64,000 nucleotides of DNA from Canna indica (GCA_034359265.1 CP136896.1:37500001-37564000), one strand, 5' to 3'; shown: positions 1-11,440, counted from the stretch's first letter. Translations and numbers: made by a program. The notes: generated from the sequence alone by a model not told the origin.

Positions 1-197
1 AAACTTGTGATGTTTCAAACTTGGTTTGGTTAAATTGTTTTCAAACAACTAATAAAGTTTGGTACTGTTGCTTTTATTTATGATTTCCATGTCAGTCTGG
101 TTGTGCTTTATGAGTTGATGGTCAATGCATTGGGTAGGCTTCGGGGTACCGACACGTACCCTGGCCGGTCATGTGAACCCTGAGTTGGGGCGTGACA
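1..197 (+). mobile_element. 3' end of a gypsy (Tekay-like) LTR
   Basis: The segment ends in a signature shared by the other gypsy LTRs here (29281-29346, 41890-41954, 43620-43683): a 'tggccggtca' core followed by 'gttggggcgtgaca'. The terminal TGACA fits the 3' end of LTRs that open TGTAATA. No primer-binding site follows. The next base belongs to an inverted Sirevirus-like LTR, so this is a truncated or interrupted copy whose left part lies outside the window. Confidence 0.75.
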
Positions 198-1010
198 ATG
201 AGGCTTAGAAATGATCAATAGATGTCTCAAGTAAAGTAAGAGTGACAAAGATGGGTGAAGGAAGGCTGGGGTCTTGTATTTATAGGGAGCCAAAACAAGA
301 CCAGGATGAAACACCACTCAACGGCTAAAAAAATAGTCATTGAGGTTCTGCTGATCGATATGTCGGTCACTAGTTTGATCGATCGAGCCTCGATCGATGA
401 TCGATCGACTCTCAACCGATGATCGACCGAATAACTACTGGACATTTCCAGTAACTTTGGGCCGAATTTTGGTCGACCCTTCGATCGACCGGTCCACTTT
501 ATTTATTTTTATTCTTCATTAACTTTAAAATATAAATATTAAATAAGAAAATGTCCCCCATTTGGATTCAATAAAAATATCAAAAAAATCAAAATCCTTA
601 AGGATCAAAATCTAAATTTGGGGGTCTACTACTAATTTGCGAAAACCAAAATTTTTAAAATCTCCCGGGTCAAATATGGATAGGTTAAAGGTTTTCAAAA
701 ATTTCTTGATAATAGGTCTTTAATTTATTTCTACCTAAGGAACAATTACCATGACTTTTGGTTCCAAGAAAATGTCTAAATCATGTAGCTCTCTAAGGAG
801 CTCCCTAGACTTAGAAAATTTTTGGGCCATATTTTGATTTTTTTGGTTTTCAAGTTTTCGAGATTTGGATTTCGATTTTTGAGTTTTTATACATCAAATA
901 GAGGATATACATTTAATCTAAACACTCTAGACCTAGACTCAAACTTTTTGAAGAATTCGAGCATCGACGAGCGTCCTTCCAATTTTTCGATTTCTTCGAT
1001 TTTTTGAGTT
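198..1010 (-). mobile_element. Sirevirus-like LTR fragment, inverted
   Basis: Read on the minus strand, this matches the other LTRs opening TGTTGG (for example 35562-36799 and 58234-59646). It shares the inner start region (about 958-1008, equivalent to 35690-35730), GATCGATCGA-type palindromes (about 350-500) and a TATA element (about 279-288). Positions 200-660 align in the same orientation with 19030-19545. The terminal TGTTGG and the primer-proximal end are both missing. AT-rich LTR-specific sequence fills 520-940. Confidence 0.65.
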
Positions 1011-1039
1011 GAAATAATTCATGCAACCAACATTTACTG

Positions 1040-1268
1040 TGATAATACTTCAACTATCTCAATGGCACACAATCCTATTCACCATGGCTACACCAAACAT
1101 ATTGAAATCAAGCACTGTTTCATTAGAGATCAAATTCAATCAAAACAAATTGATCTACTCTACTGCAAGACTGAAGACCAAGAAGCAGACAATTTTACTA
1201 AAGCATTGTATTTGGTTAAATTTCTGTACTTCAGAGATTTAATTGGTTTGAAATTTGTTTCTCATTAA
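1040..1268 (+). pseudogene. Ty1/copia RNase H C-terminal remnant
   Basis: Translation in the frame around 1062-1268 gives the end of a copia polyprotein: a HHGYTKHIEIK block with a following FIRDQI (the usual form is H-x-R-x-KHI-x-x-x-x-x-F-x-R), then EADNFTKAL (the usual ADxFTKxL block) and a terminal stop. The upstream part of the block is in another frame, so the remnant is frameshifted as well as 5'-truncated. It directly precedes a polypurine tract and LTR, where this domain belongs. Confidence 0.85.
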
Positions 1269-1573
1269 GGGGGAGTGTTAGAGTTTAATAAGAAACTTTG
1301 CATATATTAGCTTTATATATGTAATTTCAAGAATACAATATATTAGCTAATATGTATAGGTTTTACTACAAGTTCATGGTACACGTGTTCACTCAAGAGA
1401 GATGAGTTCAGTCACGTTAACTAAAGTATAAATACATTCAATGCATTCAAATTTCTTTGTTCCTGATGTTTGAGATCTGAATTTGAGTAGTAACTTCTTC
1501 ACCGATTTTGAGTGAGGTGAGTTCATCATTGGGTTCTGTTCTTCTACATTTTCTCTTCACAAAATCTCTTTCA
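1267..1573 (+). mobile_element. Polypurine tract and short 3' LTR of the copia remnant
   Basis: The stop codon of the RNase H remnant overlaps a polypurine tract (AAGGGGGAG, 1267-1275), followed at once by TGTTAGAG, the start of a roughly 300-bp LTR. A TATA-like element (AAGTATAAATAC, about 1423-1434) lies mid-LTR. The end is uncertain: I place it at the CA near 1573, but a CA near 1561 is possible. No target-site duplication can be tested because the 5' half of the element is gone. Confidence 0.75.
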
Positions 1574-1576
1574 ACT

Positions 1577-1924
1577 TTGCGTTAAAGGAGAGGAAGAGGG
1601 AACCAATAGATCAAAAGAAAAGGGTGGGAGTTGGGCGCATCAACCAAGCACGAACAAGCAAAAAACTTTATGCTGAGACAAAGTGGAGGCCTTCTCCGGC
1701 CCGCTCTAGTACTACGACTCCTCTTGCGAGTAAGAGTCCATGCTTTTGACGACTCACTAAAGAAGGAAGACGATGCAGATTTGTTGTTCAATGAAACACC
1801 ACTCTTTCCCTCTTGATAGATCGAGAAAGTTCCCCTAGTTGAATCACCCATGCGAGGTTCCTGCTAGGTATTTGCGCTCACGCCAATCTTGCCCGTATCA
1901 ATTTGGTGATCCAGCATCAAGGGG
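1577..1924. other. Unrecognised single-copy-looking segment
   Basis: Its composition differs from the AT-rich flanks: it is more GC-balanced and resembles none of the repeats in this window. It can be read as a 61-codon open frame (1631-1816, plus strand), but there is no recognisable domain and I do not call it a gene. Plant organelle DNA or captured gene sequence are both possible sources. I cannot distinguish them by eye. Confidence 0.3.
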
Positions 1925-2021
1925 AGGAAATGTTCTATGTTTGCCTCTAAATCTTATATTTAGAGACAACAAATTAATGGTTTCTAAAAATTTGTCTCTA
2001 ATTGAGGCTTTTGTTGTAGTG
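1925..2021 (+). mobile_element. Probable terminus of a CACTA element
   Basis: The segment ends TTTTGTTGTAGTG (2009-2021), the reverse complement of CACTACAACAAAA, a common plant CACTA terminal inverted repeat. Just inside are short subterminal repeats in both orientations (TTTAGAGACAA near 1955 and TTTGTCTCTAA near 1991), as expected for subterminal regions of such elements. The opposite CACTA end is not seen nearby, so this is a truncated copy. Confidence 0.55.
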
Positions 2022-3289
2022 TATGCCAGCGCGTCAACCTGGACTGCCAACCTCTAGTTCTTTTGAATATTTTTATTTTTAATTTTGTCAATATTCCTTG
2101 GCATGTTATCATGCTTTTTTTTAATACTTGCATCATTTCATTTCTCTTGAAATGCTAATTCTTGGTGATAAATAAAGGCATGCATGCACACAAGCAATTA
2201 GTGGATGCACACAAATTTGATTAAAATATTAAAAAGGGTAAAAAAAGAGAAGGCACGTAGTAGATTTGTGAATAATTAAAAATGGGTTTGACAAGGGAAA
2301 ATTAAAGGCCTTGCAATTAGGAGAAATATAATACTAATAAAAAACAGATGCATGACTTGAATTTGATTCTCAATGTGTTTTTCATATGTGAAAATACTCT
2401 CATATGGTAATTTTTAATGGAAACAAAATGCATGCACGCAAGGAATTAATTACTGCACCAAAATTAATTTGCTTAAAATAACTCCAAAATAAAGTTGAAA
2501 GTAATCTGCCTACATTTTTGGCAAGTCAAGGGCAAGGGCAAGGTTTTGCTATTTATTTATATATATATATATATTTACAAAAGAGGGAAGTGTTGCTATT
2601 TGAAGAATTGAAACTTTTTGACAAACAATATGTGTTGTTGCATAATACTTTATAGCCAAACTTATTCCGAATATAAAAAATCTTATATTGGAAGTGTTGA
2701 GCATCAAAACTTCATCTGGAAACGAAATAAGAGCATAAAAACCATAGAGAGATGATTTGAGGTCGGTGAAGTCACATAATCCCTAGAAAATCACCTGATC
2801 GACAAAATGAAGCTTGTCGTAGATTAGTGAAATCGATTTGGAGATGTCATTCCAGATTGACGATTTAAGCTGGAGTTGTCGGCATAGATCGACGTTAGAT
2901 TGCTAGTTTCAAGAGCTGGATCGAAAATTGCAGAGAATGCAATGGGGAGCAAGAGTTTCCGATTGCTGGTTTTGAGAGCTGGATCAAATGGAACTAGAGT
3001 CTTTGAGAGCTAGTTTTCACCAGTTTCAAGAATAAGGGCATTGAAGGTGCAGAGTTAATTTGTTTTCAGAGGAAGGTTCGGAGTAGAGCTTTTTTAGGTT
3101 TTAGGAGCAAAGGTTTCACGTGCAGAAGGAAGAAGGAACCGAGAGATACAATAAAATGTAGAATAAAAAAATTAAAATTAAAATAAAAATAAACACCTTT
3201 GTACTACGCCGATTTTAAATTAATTAGACAAGGTTTAATTAGTATTAATTCAAACCCCTATAGTCTGAACAAATATTAAATAGACTAAA
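2022..3289. other. AT-rich stretch without a recognisable gene
   Basis: No coding region, RNA gene or element terminus could be supported. A short AT dinucleotide run lies at about 2552-2575. Between about 2780 and 3060 the phrase 'gagctggat' and related purine-rich words recur, suggesting old repeated DNA. The region stops at the Athila-like LTR at 3290. Confidence 0.5.
2552..2575. repeat. (AT)n microsatellite
   Basis: An alternating TA/AT run of about 20 bp in AT-rich DNA. Confidence 0.8.
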
Positions 3290-6200
3290 TGATGGGTGTC
3301 GAATCCACCAAAAATAATGTCACACCCCAATTGAGGGTAGTGTGACCGGCCAGGACCTACATCCTGCCCTGTAGCCTACTGTTTACACTGACACAAGGAA
3401 ACCAAGACATATCGAATAACAAAAATCTCAACACACTTTATTAAAAGTTTTCAAAGTCACAATTTTTATATTTTCCAAAACAAGTAAGAACACCCACATC
3501 AAAATAACTGAACATTCAAGAAACAAGTTTTACAACTCTTTTTCAAATACAACTGTCAGCGCAGAAACAAAACATACACTACTAGACATTGGTCTAAGAC
3601 TCATGGACGCCGCTACTAGATATGGCACCACCTCCCGTCCACCAGCTGCACCATGTCGACAAGCCAAGTCACTGATCATGCTCTGCAAAAATAAAGAATA
3701 AACTGTGAGTCCACTTGGGACTCAGTGAGTGGCTCTAGTGAACCTCCACATAAGACTCAGTCATACATATATATCATATAAGGCAACAAAATGAATGTAC
3801 AAGGAGGTAAAATTTGCTTCTAATGCGATTACCGACCCCAACGGGTCCATCTGTACAAACTGAATATGATAACCTGCCATCTCGGCTTATCTAGCCTCCG
3901 GCATCCAGCCCTTGGGCCTACTTGTGGAATAATATCTCGGCTACAGCCGTCCCTACCATATCAGGTAGTATCATACTGGCCATCGGCAACGTCATCTCAA
4001 GATGTATCATACTAGGATGGTCCACTAGTCTTCGGACACCGTCTGGGGTAAGGATAGCTAGTCCCACCCAACTGGGGTCTGGCACCTAGCGGGCCCGTTG
4101 GCGCACCTCAAGACCCAATACTGGCCGAGCTGAGCATCGGTCATTCCCGACCTCCACGCTCCTCGGCGGACCATCTCAAACACATTACACAATCAATATC
4201 TGAGGGTTTCCTTATATGCACTTCGGGCCATTGCCCATATCTGGCCTTAATCCGGCTACAGGGTCAATAGTTTATGCCGCCCTTTCAAAATGTGTACAAC
4301 TACGAGTACTAGGTTTCCAAATGTATACGAGAAGTCAGAAGTGTTATCATCTCCTAGCTAAGTTTCGATATAAGTACGTTGAACATCTAGCAACACCTTA
4401 CATGTTATCTAACCTTCGACACTGCCTTGGGTGAGTAATTCCTTGTGTCGACTTGGGAATTCCGCCCATGAACATTTTTGGGCAGCATTTATAATCTCAA
4501 GAAAATATTGAAGTATTGTAACATCTACTATATATGTGTAACAACTTTACACTACCTTAGGAATTTAGCACAATAAGAAGCAATTATCTAGCATGGCACG
4601 GTAAAAAAAAAGGTAGGAATTACTAAGCATGGTAAACAATTTCAACATTTCAAAGTTAAATATCTAATGCTAAGGATCGTCATAAGGCTAGCATTCCTAC
4701 AATTCCAATTCAATCAATCTACTTGCTATGTTTGGTGTTCTTCCTAAGTATTGTCATTCCTATATGTGTGAATCTCATAATCATGTAAATTTCCATCTAA
4801 AGCTACTCTCTTCTCCCCTCCCTAGACTTGGCCGAGCCATGAGCAAGAAGAACCTTGCTCGGCCATGGCCCTTAAGGTAGGAAAAGGAAAGGAGACTCTA
4901 GCTATACCTCTAATTCTTCGATTCCGAGTATAACTTAATATCAATGGACTGTTTACCCCTTCCCTTACCCTTGGCCGAACCCTCTTCATGAGGTGTAGGG
5001 TTCATTCGGCCACATCAAGAGAGATCTAGGGAAGATATGCTTCATGATGTGTGAAACCTACGATTTGAACTACATCAATCATGAACATGAGATCATCTAA
5101 GGGTCTTCTTACCGTCAAGGGAATTGGGGAAAATTTTGGCATGACCTTTCCCCTTTTCCCATGACTCGGCAGCCCTAGCAAATGAAAAATTGATGAAGAA
5201 ACAAGGTACTCCGACAAGAAATCATACAAAATAGTGATTACAAGTCGATAAAACCAAGATATATCGGAAAGATCGCGAGAAAACTCGTCCTATCACAACT
5301 AGGGGTTAGGCTACCCGCCTCACCCATGCTTCTAACTCTAACCACTCACCTAGATTGCGGAGAACGAAAGATTGGGCAACGACGACTTGAAATTTTCTGG
5401 CGACGACGCGAAATCCCAGATCGATCCAAGTCCTCCTAGCTTTCCCTTGCTCTTCTTCCTCTCTCCCCCTAGGTAGCCTTGTGCCACTCAAGGGATGAGT
5501 CGCACGGCTGCAAGATGAGGATTTTAATCCCTCATCTAGCTTTCCAAAGATAGCTCTGTGACTCACTTAACTCATACTCGAACCTCGACTAAACCTGAAC
5601 TCAACTTGGGTTCTGACTCAACCCATAATATGAATTGATTTAACTTGATTTAAGGAATGAATTCATAAAAGGAAAGTTAATCACCCACATAGATTCCATG
5701 AATCATTATTCGAGTCATACCTTTTCACTCGAGGCGATCCTGAGGCTCGACTCAACTACCCCCGGGTCCGGCGCGCTGCACCAAAATAGATTTTTATATT
5801 AGGAAATTTTTTTCGGGTCTTACAAATAAATACCTACTTCTTGAGATTTTGTAGTCGTGACAAGTAGGGTCGAATCCACAGAGACTGGTTAGTTTCAAAT
5901 TCTTTCAAAACCAAAAATTAAAAAGGAGGAATAAAAAAAAGAGGGGGGGTTTTGATTAGATGCAAACTGAAACAAAAATAGTAATTAAAAATAGTGATTA
6001 AAATTAAGGAGAAATCAATGAGAGGAAAGTCTAGCTAAAGGTACGTTCTCGATTTTGGATCATAGGATTGATCATAGACGCTAAAGATGGGTTTCTTTAT
6101 TTCTAGCAATTTAATATACTTTTGTGAATTGAACAGCAATCTCACAAGTCATATTAATTCAAGTATTTTATTAGTTCGGGTTGAACAATAATCTCGACTA

Positions 6201-6978
6201 ATCTGTCTCTAAATCCGGCATGGAATAGCCAATACCGGTAGACTATCTATTATTCTAATAATCTGGTAACAGACCGACAATTAAAAAGAAACAATAGAAT
6301 AAATTTCGCAGAAAATAAATGAAATACTAGAAAACAAAGACTTTAAGCACAGAAGAATCTCACAATCCGTAGAACCAAAACGTCGAATCGCCCTTTAGCT
6401 AGAAAGAAGTGGATCAGCCACACATTTCAAACTCACACAATTTCATTCTCAAAAATAAAGTACTGCTGAAAACTTAAAGGAACAAAACACAAAAGGAGGC
6501 TACAACTAAGAAAAATGCTAGCCTAAAAGCTAAAGCTAAAACTGGCCCATGTTCATTACAACTTTTCTCCTCTTATAGGAGAATTTCAAACCTAACTAAA
6601 ATAGAAATAAAAATCAAATCAACCCTACATAGTAATAAACTAACAACTAAATATCTTGGTTTAATGTTTTAGACACAAAAGGAGAGTCCAAATTCGTATG
6701 GGAACTTGGAAATAAAATTTCATCCTTTAATATGGTAAATTCTGGATCTGTCACATGCATCTTTACTAAGGCATGGGCATGTCCAAGGCAGTGTGACCAG
6801 GTCTAGCTATCTTTCCAATTTCCAGCTTCCAAAAAATGTGCAAGGAGATTCTTTTTGATTTCTTTCCATCATTTGTTGCCTAAAAGTTAAACAAAACAAT
6901 AAACACATTTTAGGAAGTATTTAATTTGAATTTAGCATGAAAATAAGCAACAAAAGATGGAAAATAAACATGTCATCA
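3290..6978 (-). mobile_element. 3' LTR of the Athila-like element, split by a solo LTR
   Basis: On the plus strand the LTR reads from TGATGGGTGTCG (3290) to ACATGTCATCA (6978). The stretch 3290-3317 plus 5830 onward matches the 5' LTR remnant at 18700-18770, which lacks the insertion and so serves as an empty-site control. Without the 2.5-kb insert the LTR is about 1.18 kb. It diverges from the right copy beyond about 18770, where that copy is truncated. Confidence 0.85.
3318..5824 (-). mobile_element. Solo gypsy LTR (TGTAAGACCC family) with AATAA duplication
   Basis: On the minus strand it begins TGTAAGACCCG (5824) and ends in the shared gypsy LTR signature with TGACA (3318). It is flanked by the direct repeat AATAA (3313-3317 and 5825-5829). 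The same host sequence without the insert is present at 18717-18740. There is no internal domain, so this is a solo LTR formed by recombination between two LTRs. It contains a predicted intron donor (ctag|gtgagtgg at 5349, minus strand) and acceptor (ttttgcag ending at 3683). A truncated relative lies at 44572-45734. Confidence 0.92.
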
Positions 6979-6993
6979 AATCTCCCCACACTT
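6979..6993 (-). other. Polypurine tract of the Athila-like element
   Basis: The minus strand reads AAGTGTGGGGAGATT immediately before the LTR start TGATGACATG. Upstream on the minus strand is the phrase 'gaggacaagcatggttt', which commonly precedes this tract in Athila-type elements. It would prime plus-strand DNA synthesis. Confidence 0.8.
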
Positions 6994-8618
6994 AAACCAT
7001 GCTTGTCCTCAAGCATAACTCAAACCGAACAACCACTCTCTTTAAAATTCATCGTACCCTATCGCAGCCTGCATCATAAAGTTTTAATGACTCAAACAAA
7101 AAGACAATAGCAAGCAAATCTTTCACAATGAAATCACATCCATCCACACAGATTTATGATTACTTAGATGCAAACTCAGGGTACAAGATACAAAGGATAA
7201 AAAGTTTTAAGTACACATGCAAATTTCAAAAATAATCATCGCACAGAAGAAACATCTAACAAACAATGCCACAAGTCGAAATAACTAAGAGGCTTAACTT
7301 ATTAACTGAGCACCTTTTATTTTCCTAGATCATTGCTCAACCTTTTGACGAGAGGACGTACATTGGTGATGCATGCATCCGGTTACTCGTTTGGCCTCGA
7401 ATCTAAGTTCCTTGCCTAGATGTCATGCAACCTTTTGATGCGAGGACACACATTGGTGATGCATGCACCCGGTTACTCGGTTGATCACAATTCTAGGTGG
7501 CTACTAGCTCTACTCATGATCTTTGGTGATCAACGGAGTAGTGATGCTCTTTCTTTCTTTCTCTTTTTTCCCTTTCTTATTTTTTTTTTCAGACTTGAGG
7601 CATAACAAGGTAAAGTTCCTATTGTGCAAGATAAAACTAAGCATACATGATTGTTTCAAAGTTTATTGCATCTTGAAATTCTGAGAGTTCATCAAGAGAC
7701 GGTCATATATCATGTGGGGGGATGAGAAATGCATTAATCATGTTAGCTCTCCATTGTAATTCAGTTCAAGGCATCTAACACAATGAATTGGGGTGTTCAA
7801 GGATGTAAATGAATCTTTCAATATAGCAATTGAAATTATGAGTTAAAAAAAATCGAGTTCCATGACAAGATTTCAAAAACTTATCAAAAATGTGCAAAAC
7901 AGTGAACTTCTAATCAAAATAAATTCATGTGCAGGAAGATTTCAGTTATCTACAAAAAGTCATGATCGAGCAAAATACAGGTGTCATGCAAAATAAACCC
8001 CTCCCCACACTTAAAATCCACATTGTCCCCAATGTGGTTCAAAATAATTTCAAAACAAAATAATAGCAAATTGGGAAAATGAGAACTTCCCTCAACATTG
8101 GAGGAGGGTGTCGGCCGCTTGCTACTGCCTTGGGTTTTAGGCGTGGTCATGCCTAAAACTTCAAGTCTGCCTTTTAAATTTTGTCTCCTTTTTCTTTTAG
8201 AATTTCCAAAGCTCTACCATTGATATCTAATTCACCCTTTTCCAAAAGATATTTGGAAGAAATTAAAACCAGAAGTAAAATAAAAATAAAAATAGATCTA
8301 AAGAAATTGAAAAGAAAATTATGCAAAAGTAAAGACTAATAAATAAGGCGTGGGCACGCCTAATACTTGGGTTGCCTCCCAAAAGTGCCCTTGTTTATTG
8401 TCCTAGGCTAGACAGTACTGCCATGTTTCACGTAACTCTAGTTGCGAGAAATAGATGGTTCTAGACATGTAGCATTAGTTTTTATGGTTTTGAGCGCCTT
8501 TATTTCAACATGCAAATTATTTTCATAATCAATTTTAATACTGTCCAGATTGATATTTATGTCCATAACACTCAAATTAAATGTTTTGTGAGCTAAAATG
8601 CCAATAAAATCAATATTG
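6994..8618 (-). other. Non-coding 3' internal region of the Athila-like element
   Basis: No open frame with retroviral motifs occurs here on either strand, although the reverse transcriptase and integrase of a complete element would be expected. Several quasi-palindromes of the type GGCGTGGGCACGCC occur (6770, 8140, 8347). The phrase 'cttttgacgagaggac' and its variants near 7340 and 7430 mark a local duplication of roughly 100 bp. Confidence 0.6.
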
Positions 8619-9299
8619 TTAACATAGTTTTTGGCTAGAAAATTTTATAGCATCATAAACATTGAACTTGATCACTTCCCCATCAAATTCCATAGTGAGT
8701 ATGCCATCATACACATCTATTTTTGTCTTAGCTGTGCTAAGAAAGGATCTTCCAAGCAAAAATTCTGATGAGTTGGAAGATGTGTCTTCCTCCATATTTA
8801 GCACAAAAAAATCTGCAGGAAAGACTAAATTATTTACTTGAACTAAAACATCTTCCAACACCCCTTCGGGGTAAATAACCGACCTGTCAGCTAATTAAAT
8901 GACAACACCTGTCTTTTTCAATGGACCAATATTTAAAGATGAATAAATAGACAATGGCATGACATTTATAGATGCTCCTAAATCACACATAGCTCTTTTT
9001 ATACCAACATTGTCTATCTTGCAAGAAATAGCAAACATACCTTGATCTTTGCATTTGGGAGGTAATTTTCTTTGAAGTACAGCGGAAGCATTTCCTCCCA
9101 CACTTACCTTTTCATTACCAGTCAGCTTTTTCTTGTTGGTGCACAATTCCTTGAGAAATTTAGCATACCGAGGTATTTTCTTAAAGGCGTCAAGTAAGGG
9201 AATATTTATTTCAACCTTGCGAAAAGTTTCAAGAATATCTTTTTCTTCATTTTCCTTCTTAGACTTGGCCAATCTTCCTGGAAAGGGGGGCTTGATCAT
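8619..9299 (-). pseudogene. Athila-type aspartic protease remnant
   Basis: The minus strand encodes a retropepsin-like domain in two open segments (9299-8895 and 8861-8619) separated by a stop or frameshift. The first carries the block LPPKCKDQGMFAISCKI and the active-site motif CDLGASINVMPLS, which is the usual Athila form (D-L-G-A-S). The second carries EDVLVQVNNLVFPADFFVL and an LLGRSFLSTA block, equivalent to the conserved LGRPFLxT that closes the protease fold. Downstream the polyprotein stops, with no reverse transcriptase. It is fused to the gag tail to its right, as in a gag-pro reading frame. Confidence 0.85.
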
Positions 9300-9942
9300 T
9301 AATGTTCTCGATTTTTCTGTTTCATCTTGTTTCTAGTTGGCAGTAATTTTAGTTTCAGTTTCTGACTCTCAGGCGTGCCCACGTCTTGACAGACTGAGTT
9401 CTGTCTCTGAGGCGTGCCCACGTCTTAGCAGACTGGGTTCTGGTAACTCCTTTCCACTTCTCAGAGTTATTGCGCTAACATTCTATATTGGGTTGATGAC
9501 AGTTTGTGAGGGCAGCTTGCCTTGTGATTCCAGCTTGCTTAAGGATGAAGCCAACTGACCCATTTGATTCTCCAAGATTTGAATGCTTGCCTTTGTTTCC
9601 TGTATGCTTGCTTTTGTTTCTTGTATGCTTGCTTTTGTTTCCTGATGAATTGTTGTGTACTAAATTGCAGGTGATTTAACAATGTCTTCAAGAGATGTAC
9701 CTAAGTTTGAAGGGAATTGTTGTGGCGAGACAGGTAGTTTGTGCTGAAATTGCTGAAAATTTTGTTGGTGGAAATTTTGTTGCTGAAAATTTGGTTGCCT
9801 TGTCCCATAACTTAAGTTTGGATGATTCCTCCATCTTGGATTGTAGGTGTTTGAATAGAGATCAGGTTTCCTTTGTGGAGGACCTGGGAATCCTCCAACG
9901 GCGTTAGCTTGTTCTTGTGTATCCTCTTGAAGGGTAGGGCTT
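9300..9942 (-). pseudogene. C-terminal gag part of the Athila-like element
   Basis: The minus-strand translation contains QEQANAVGGFPGPPQ and a following YSNTYNPRWRNHPN block, then glutamine/asparagine-rich sequence and the repeated ETKASIQ heptad (about 9650-9585), typical of the Athila gag tail before the protease. An in-frame stop interrupts it near 9660. Its N-terminal partner lies at 17604-18585, beyond the inserted element. Joining the two flanks restores a cysteine-rich motif followed by LQEDTQEQA, so this is one gag split by insertion. Confidence 0.8.
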
Positions 9943-11426
9943 TGTTGGCTTTAGGTTTTCAACCTTAGCCTTAATCTCGGTTTTGATGGTTTTGATGATA
10001 ACAAACATGGGACTAATGATTTCATTGAGAATATATTTCAGGTTCCATTCAATTAGCATTTGATGTCCTCGATCGGAAAAATTGAAGAAATCAGAAATCG
10101 GAAGAACATTGATCGTCGCGCTCGGGTTCATCGCAGAAATATCTTAAAGATCGACGAGTGCACCAAAGTCACTTAGATGAGTCCAAAGATTAAGTCAAAA
10201 GCTCTCCAAGATGATGCTCGTTGAAAGTCAGAACCCGGAAACAAAGCACAGAAGAAACTAGGCTGAAAAATTGAATTCAGCCTAGGTTCGGTCGACCGGG
10301 CGGTCGATCGAATGTAGGTAAAGTTTGGCAGTAGCCATTCGGTCGACCCATCGGTCGACCAAACATAGGGAAAAAAAAATCACAGCTACTTCGGTTGACC
10401 AGGCGGTCGACCGATGGAAGCCCAGAATGGGCAGTAGCTTAGGCGGTAGACCGAGCGGTCGACTGACCTGCGAACAGCGCAAGACACAATCGCATCGGTC
10501 GATCGACTGGTCGATCGAAGATCACGGATCGCACGATCTGCGTCTGGCAGTCGACTAACCACAGGGAAAGTTGCAGTGGTCGAATAACTGGTAGACTGAT
10601 GCTTTGACCGGTGCTTCGACCGACGGTCTGTAACAGATAGTTTTCTACCCGTTGAACAGCCGTTGCTTCGCGAGGGTATAGAATTTAATCTTCTTCCCTT
10701 TATGTTATAGAATTTATTGAGCATTTAAAGAGGGATTTAAAGCATTCCAAATGATCAATCGCGCGCTTTGCTTCTCCAGCGAGTTCCACTTCAAGCGCAA
10801 GTTCTTCCTCAACTTGAGAATTAAATCGAGCAGTTCGTCTTGACGAGTTGGAGGCATTGAAGGCTTGAGAAGAGCACTAATGCTTGGTTTATCCTTTAGC
10901 TCTTTTCAATTTTAATTTTACTATTTGATTTGTGCGTGTAAAGACCTTGTGTTAGGTCTTGTGTGTGGAGTGGTATCCTTAGTGAAAAGGAGTAAAGCCA
11001 CTTGTGTAAACTCAGCGCTTACTAGGATTAGTCTAGTTGTCCCTTAGGTTGAGGTGGGAAAGTGCTCTCGGTAGGAAGGCGGGATACTTCCGGGTGTGGA
11101 AGTACTTTTGGTCGGAGAGCGGAGACTTTCCGGTGCAAAGTTCTCGTTGTAAGGGAAACTCTAATTAATCTAGTAAAACCTAGTTTGGAAATCCTAAGCG
11201 GGGTGCTTAGGTAGTCGAGTAGGCAATGGGGCCGAACCACTATAAAATTCTTGTGTTTGCATTGTTTCATTTGATTGTGCTTAATTGGTTTTATAATCAC
11301 TTTCGCATTGAATCGACAAATCGTAAATTGCCTAATTGATCTAAGAAAACAATTAAATTGGAAATTAGGTAATTAATTTAGTAATCACACTATTCACCCT
11401 CCTCTAGTGTCGCCATTTCGCCCACA
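9943..11426 (+). mobile_element. 5' LTR of the gag-only Sirevirus-like element
   Basis: It opens TGTTGGCTTTAGG and ends CGCCCACA. A block of GGTCGACC-type palindromes occupies about 10285-10625. The TATA region present in the 3' LTR (GGGAATAAATACACCC, 16820-16835) is missing here: the sequence jumps from 'gagggtata' to 'gaatttaat' near 10680, a deletion of about 20-30 bp. The copy that would have to drive transcription is therefore probably promoter-damaged. Direct duplications of 'gtgctctcggtaggaaggcg' type words lie near 11060-11130. Confidence 0.88.
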
Positions 11427-11428
11427 TT

Positions 11429-11440
11429 TGGTATCAGAGC
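11429..11440 (+). other. Primer-binding site, initiator tRNA-Met type
   Basis: TGGTATCAGAGC starts two bases after the LTR end. It is complementary to the 3' end of plant initiator methionine tRNA and would prime minus-strand synthesis. Confidence 0.9.

Noticed and set aside
1631..1816. 61-codon frame as a real small gene
   Set aside because: No recognisable domain, no conserved copy and no promoter context. It is kept only as an unassigned segment.
5306..5566. Minus-strand 86-codon open frame as a gene
   Set aside because: It lies in the leader part of the solo gypsy LTR, crosses the conserved donor-like site, and has no domain.
9943..9947. A perfect target-site duplication for the gag-only element
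   Set aside because: The flanks are ggctt and ggcac. Only three of five bases agree, so I report the duplication as imperfect.
11429..11440. TGGTATCAGAGC words as parts of tRNA genes
   Set aside because: They are only the 12-13-base complement of the tRNA 3' end next to LTR ends. No cloverleaf or box A/B sequence surrounds them.
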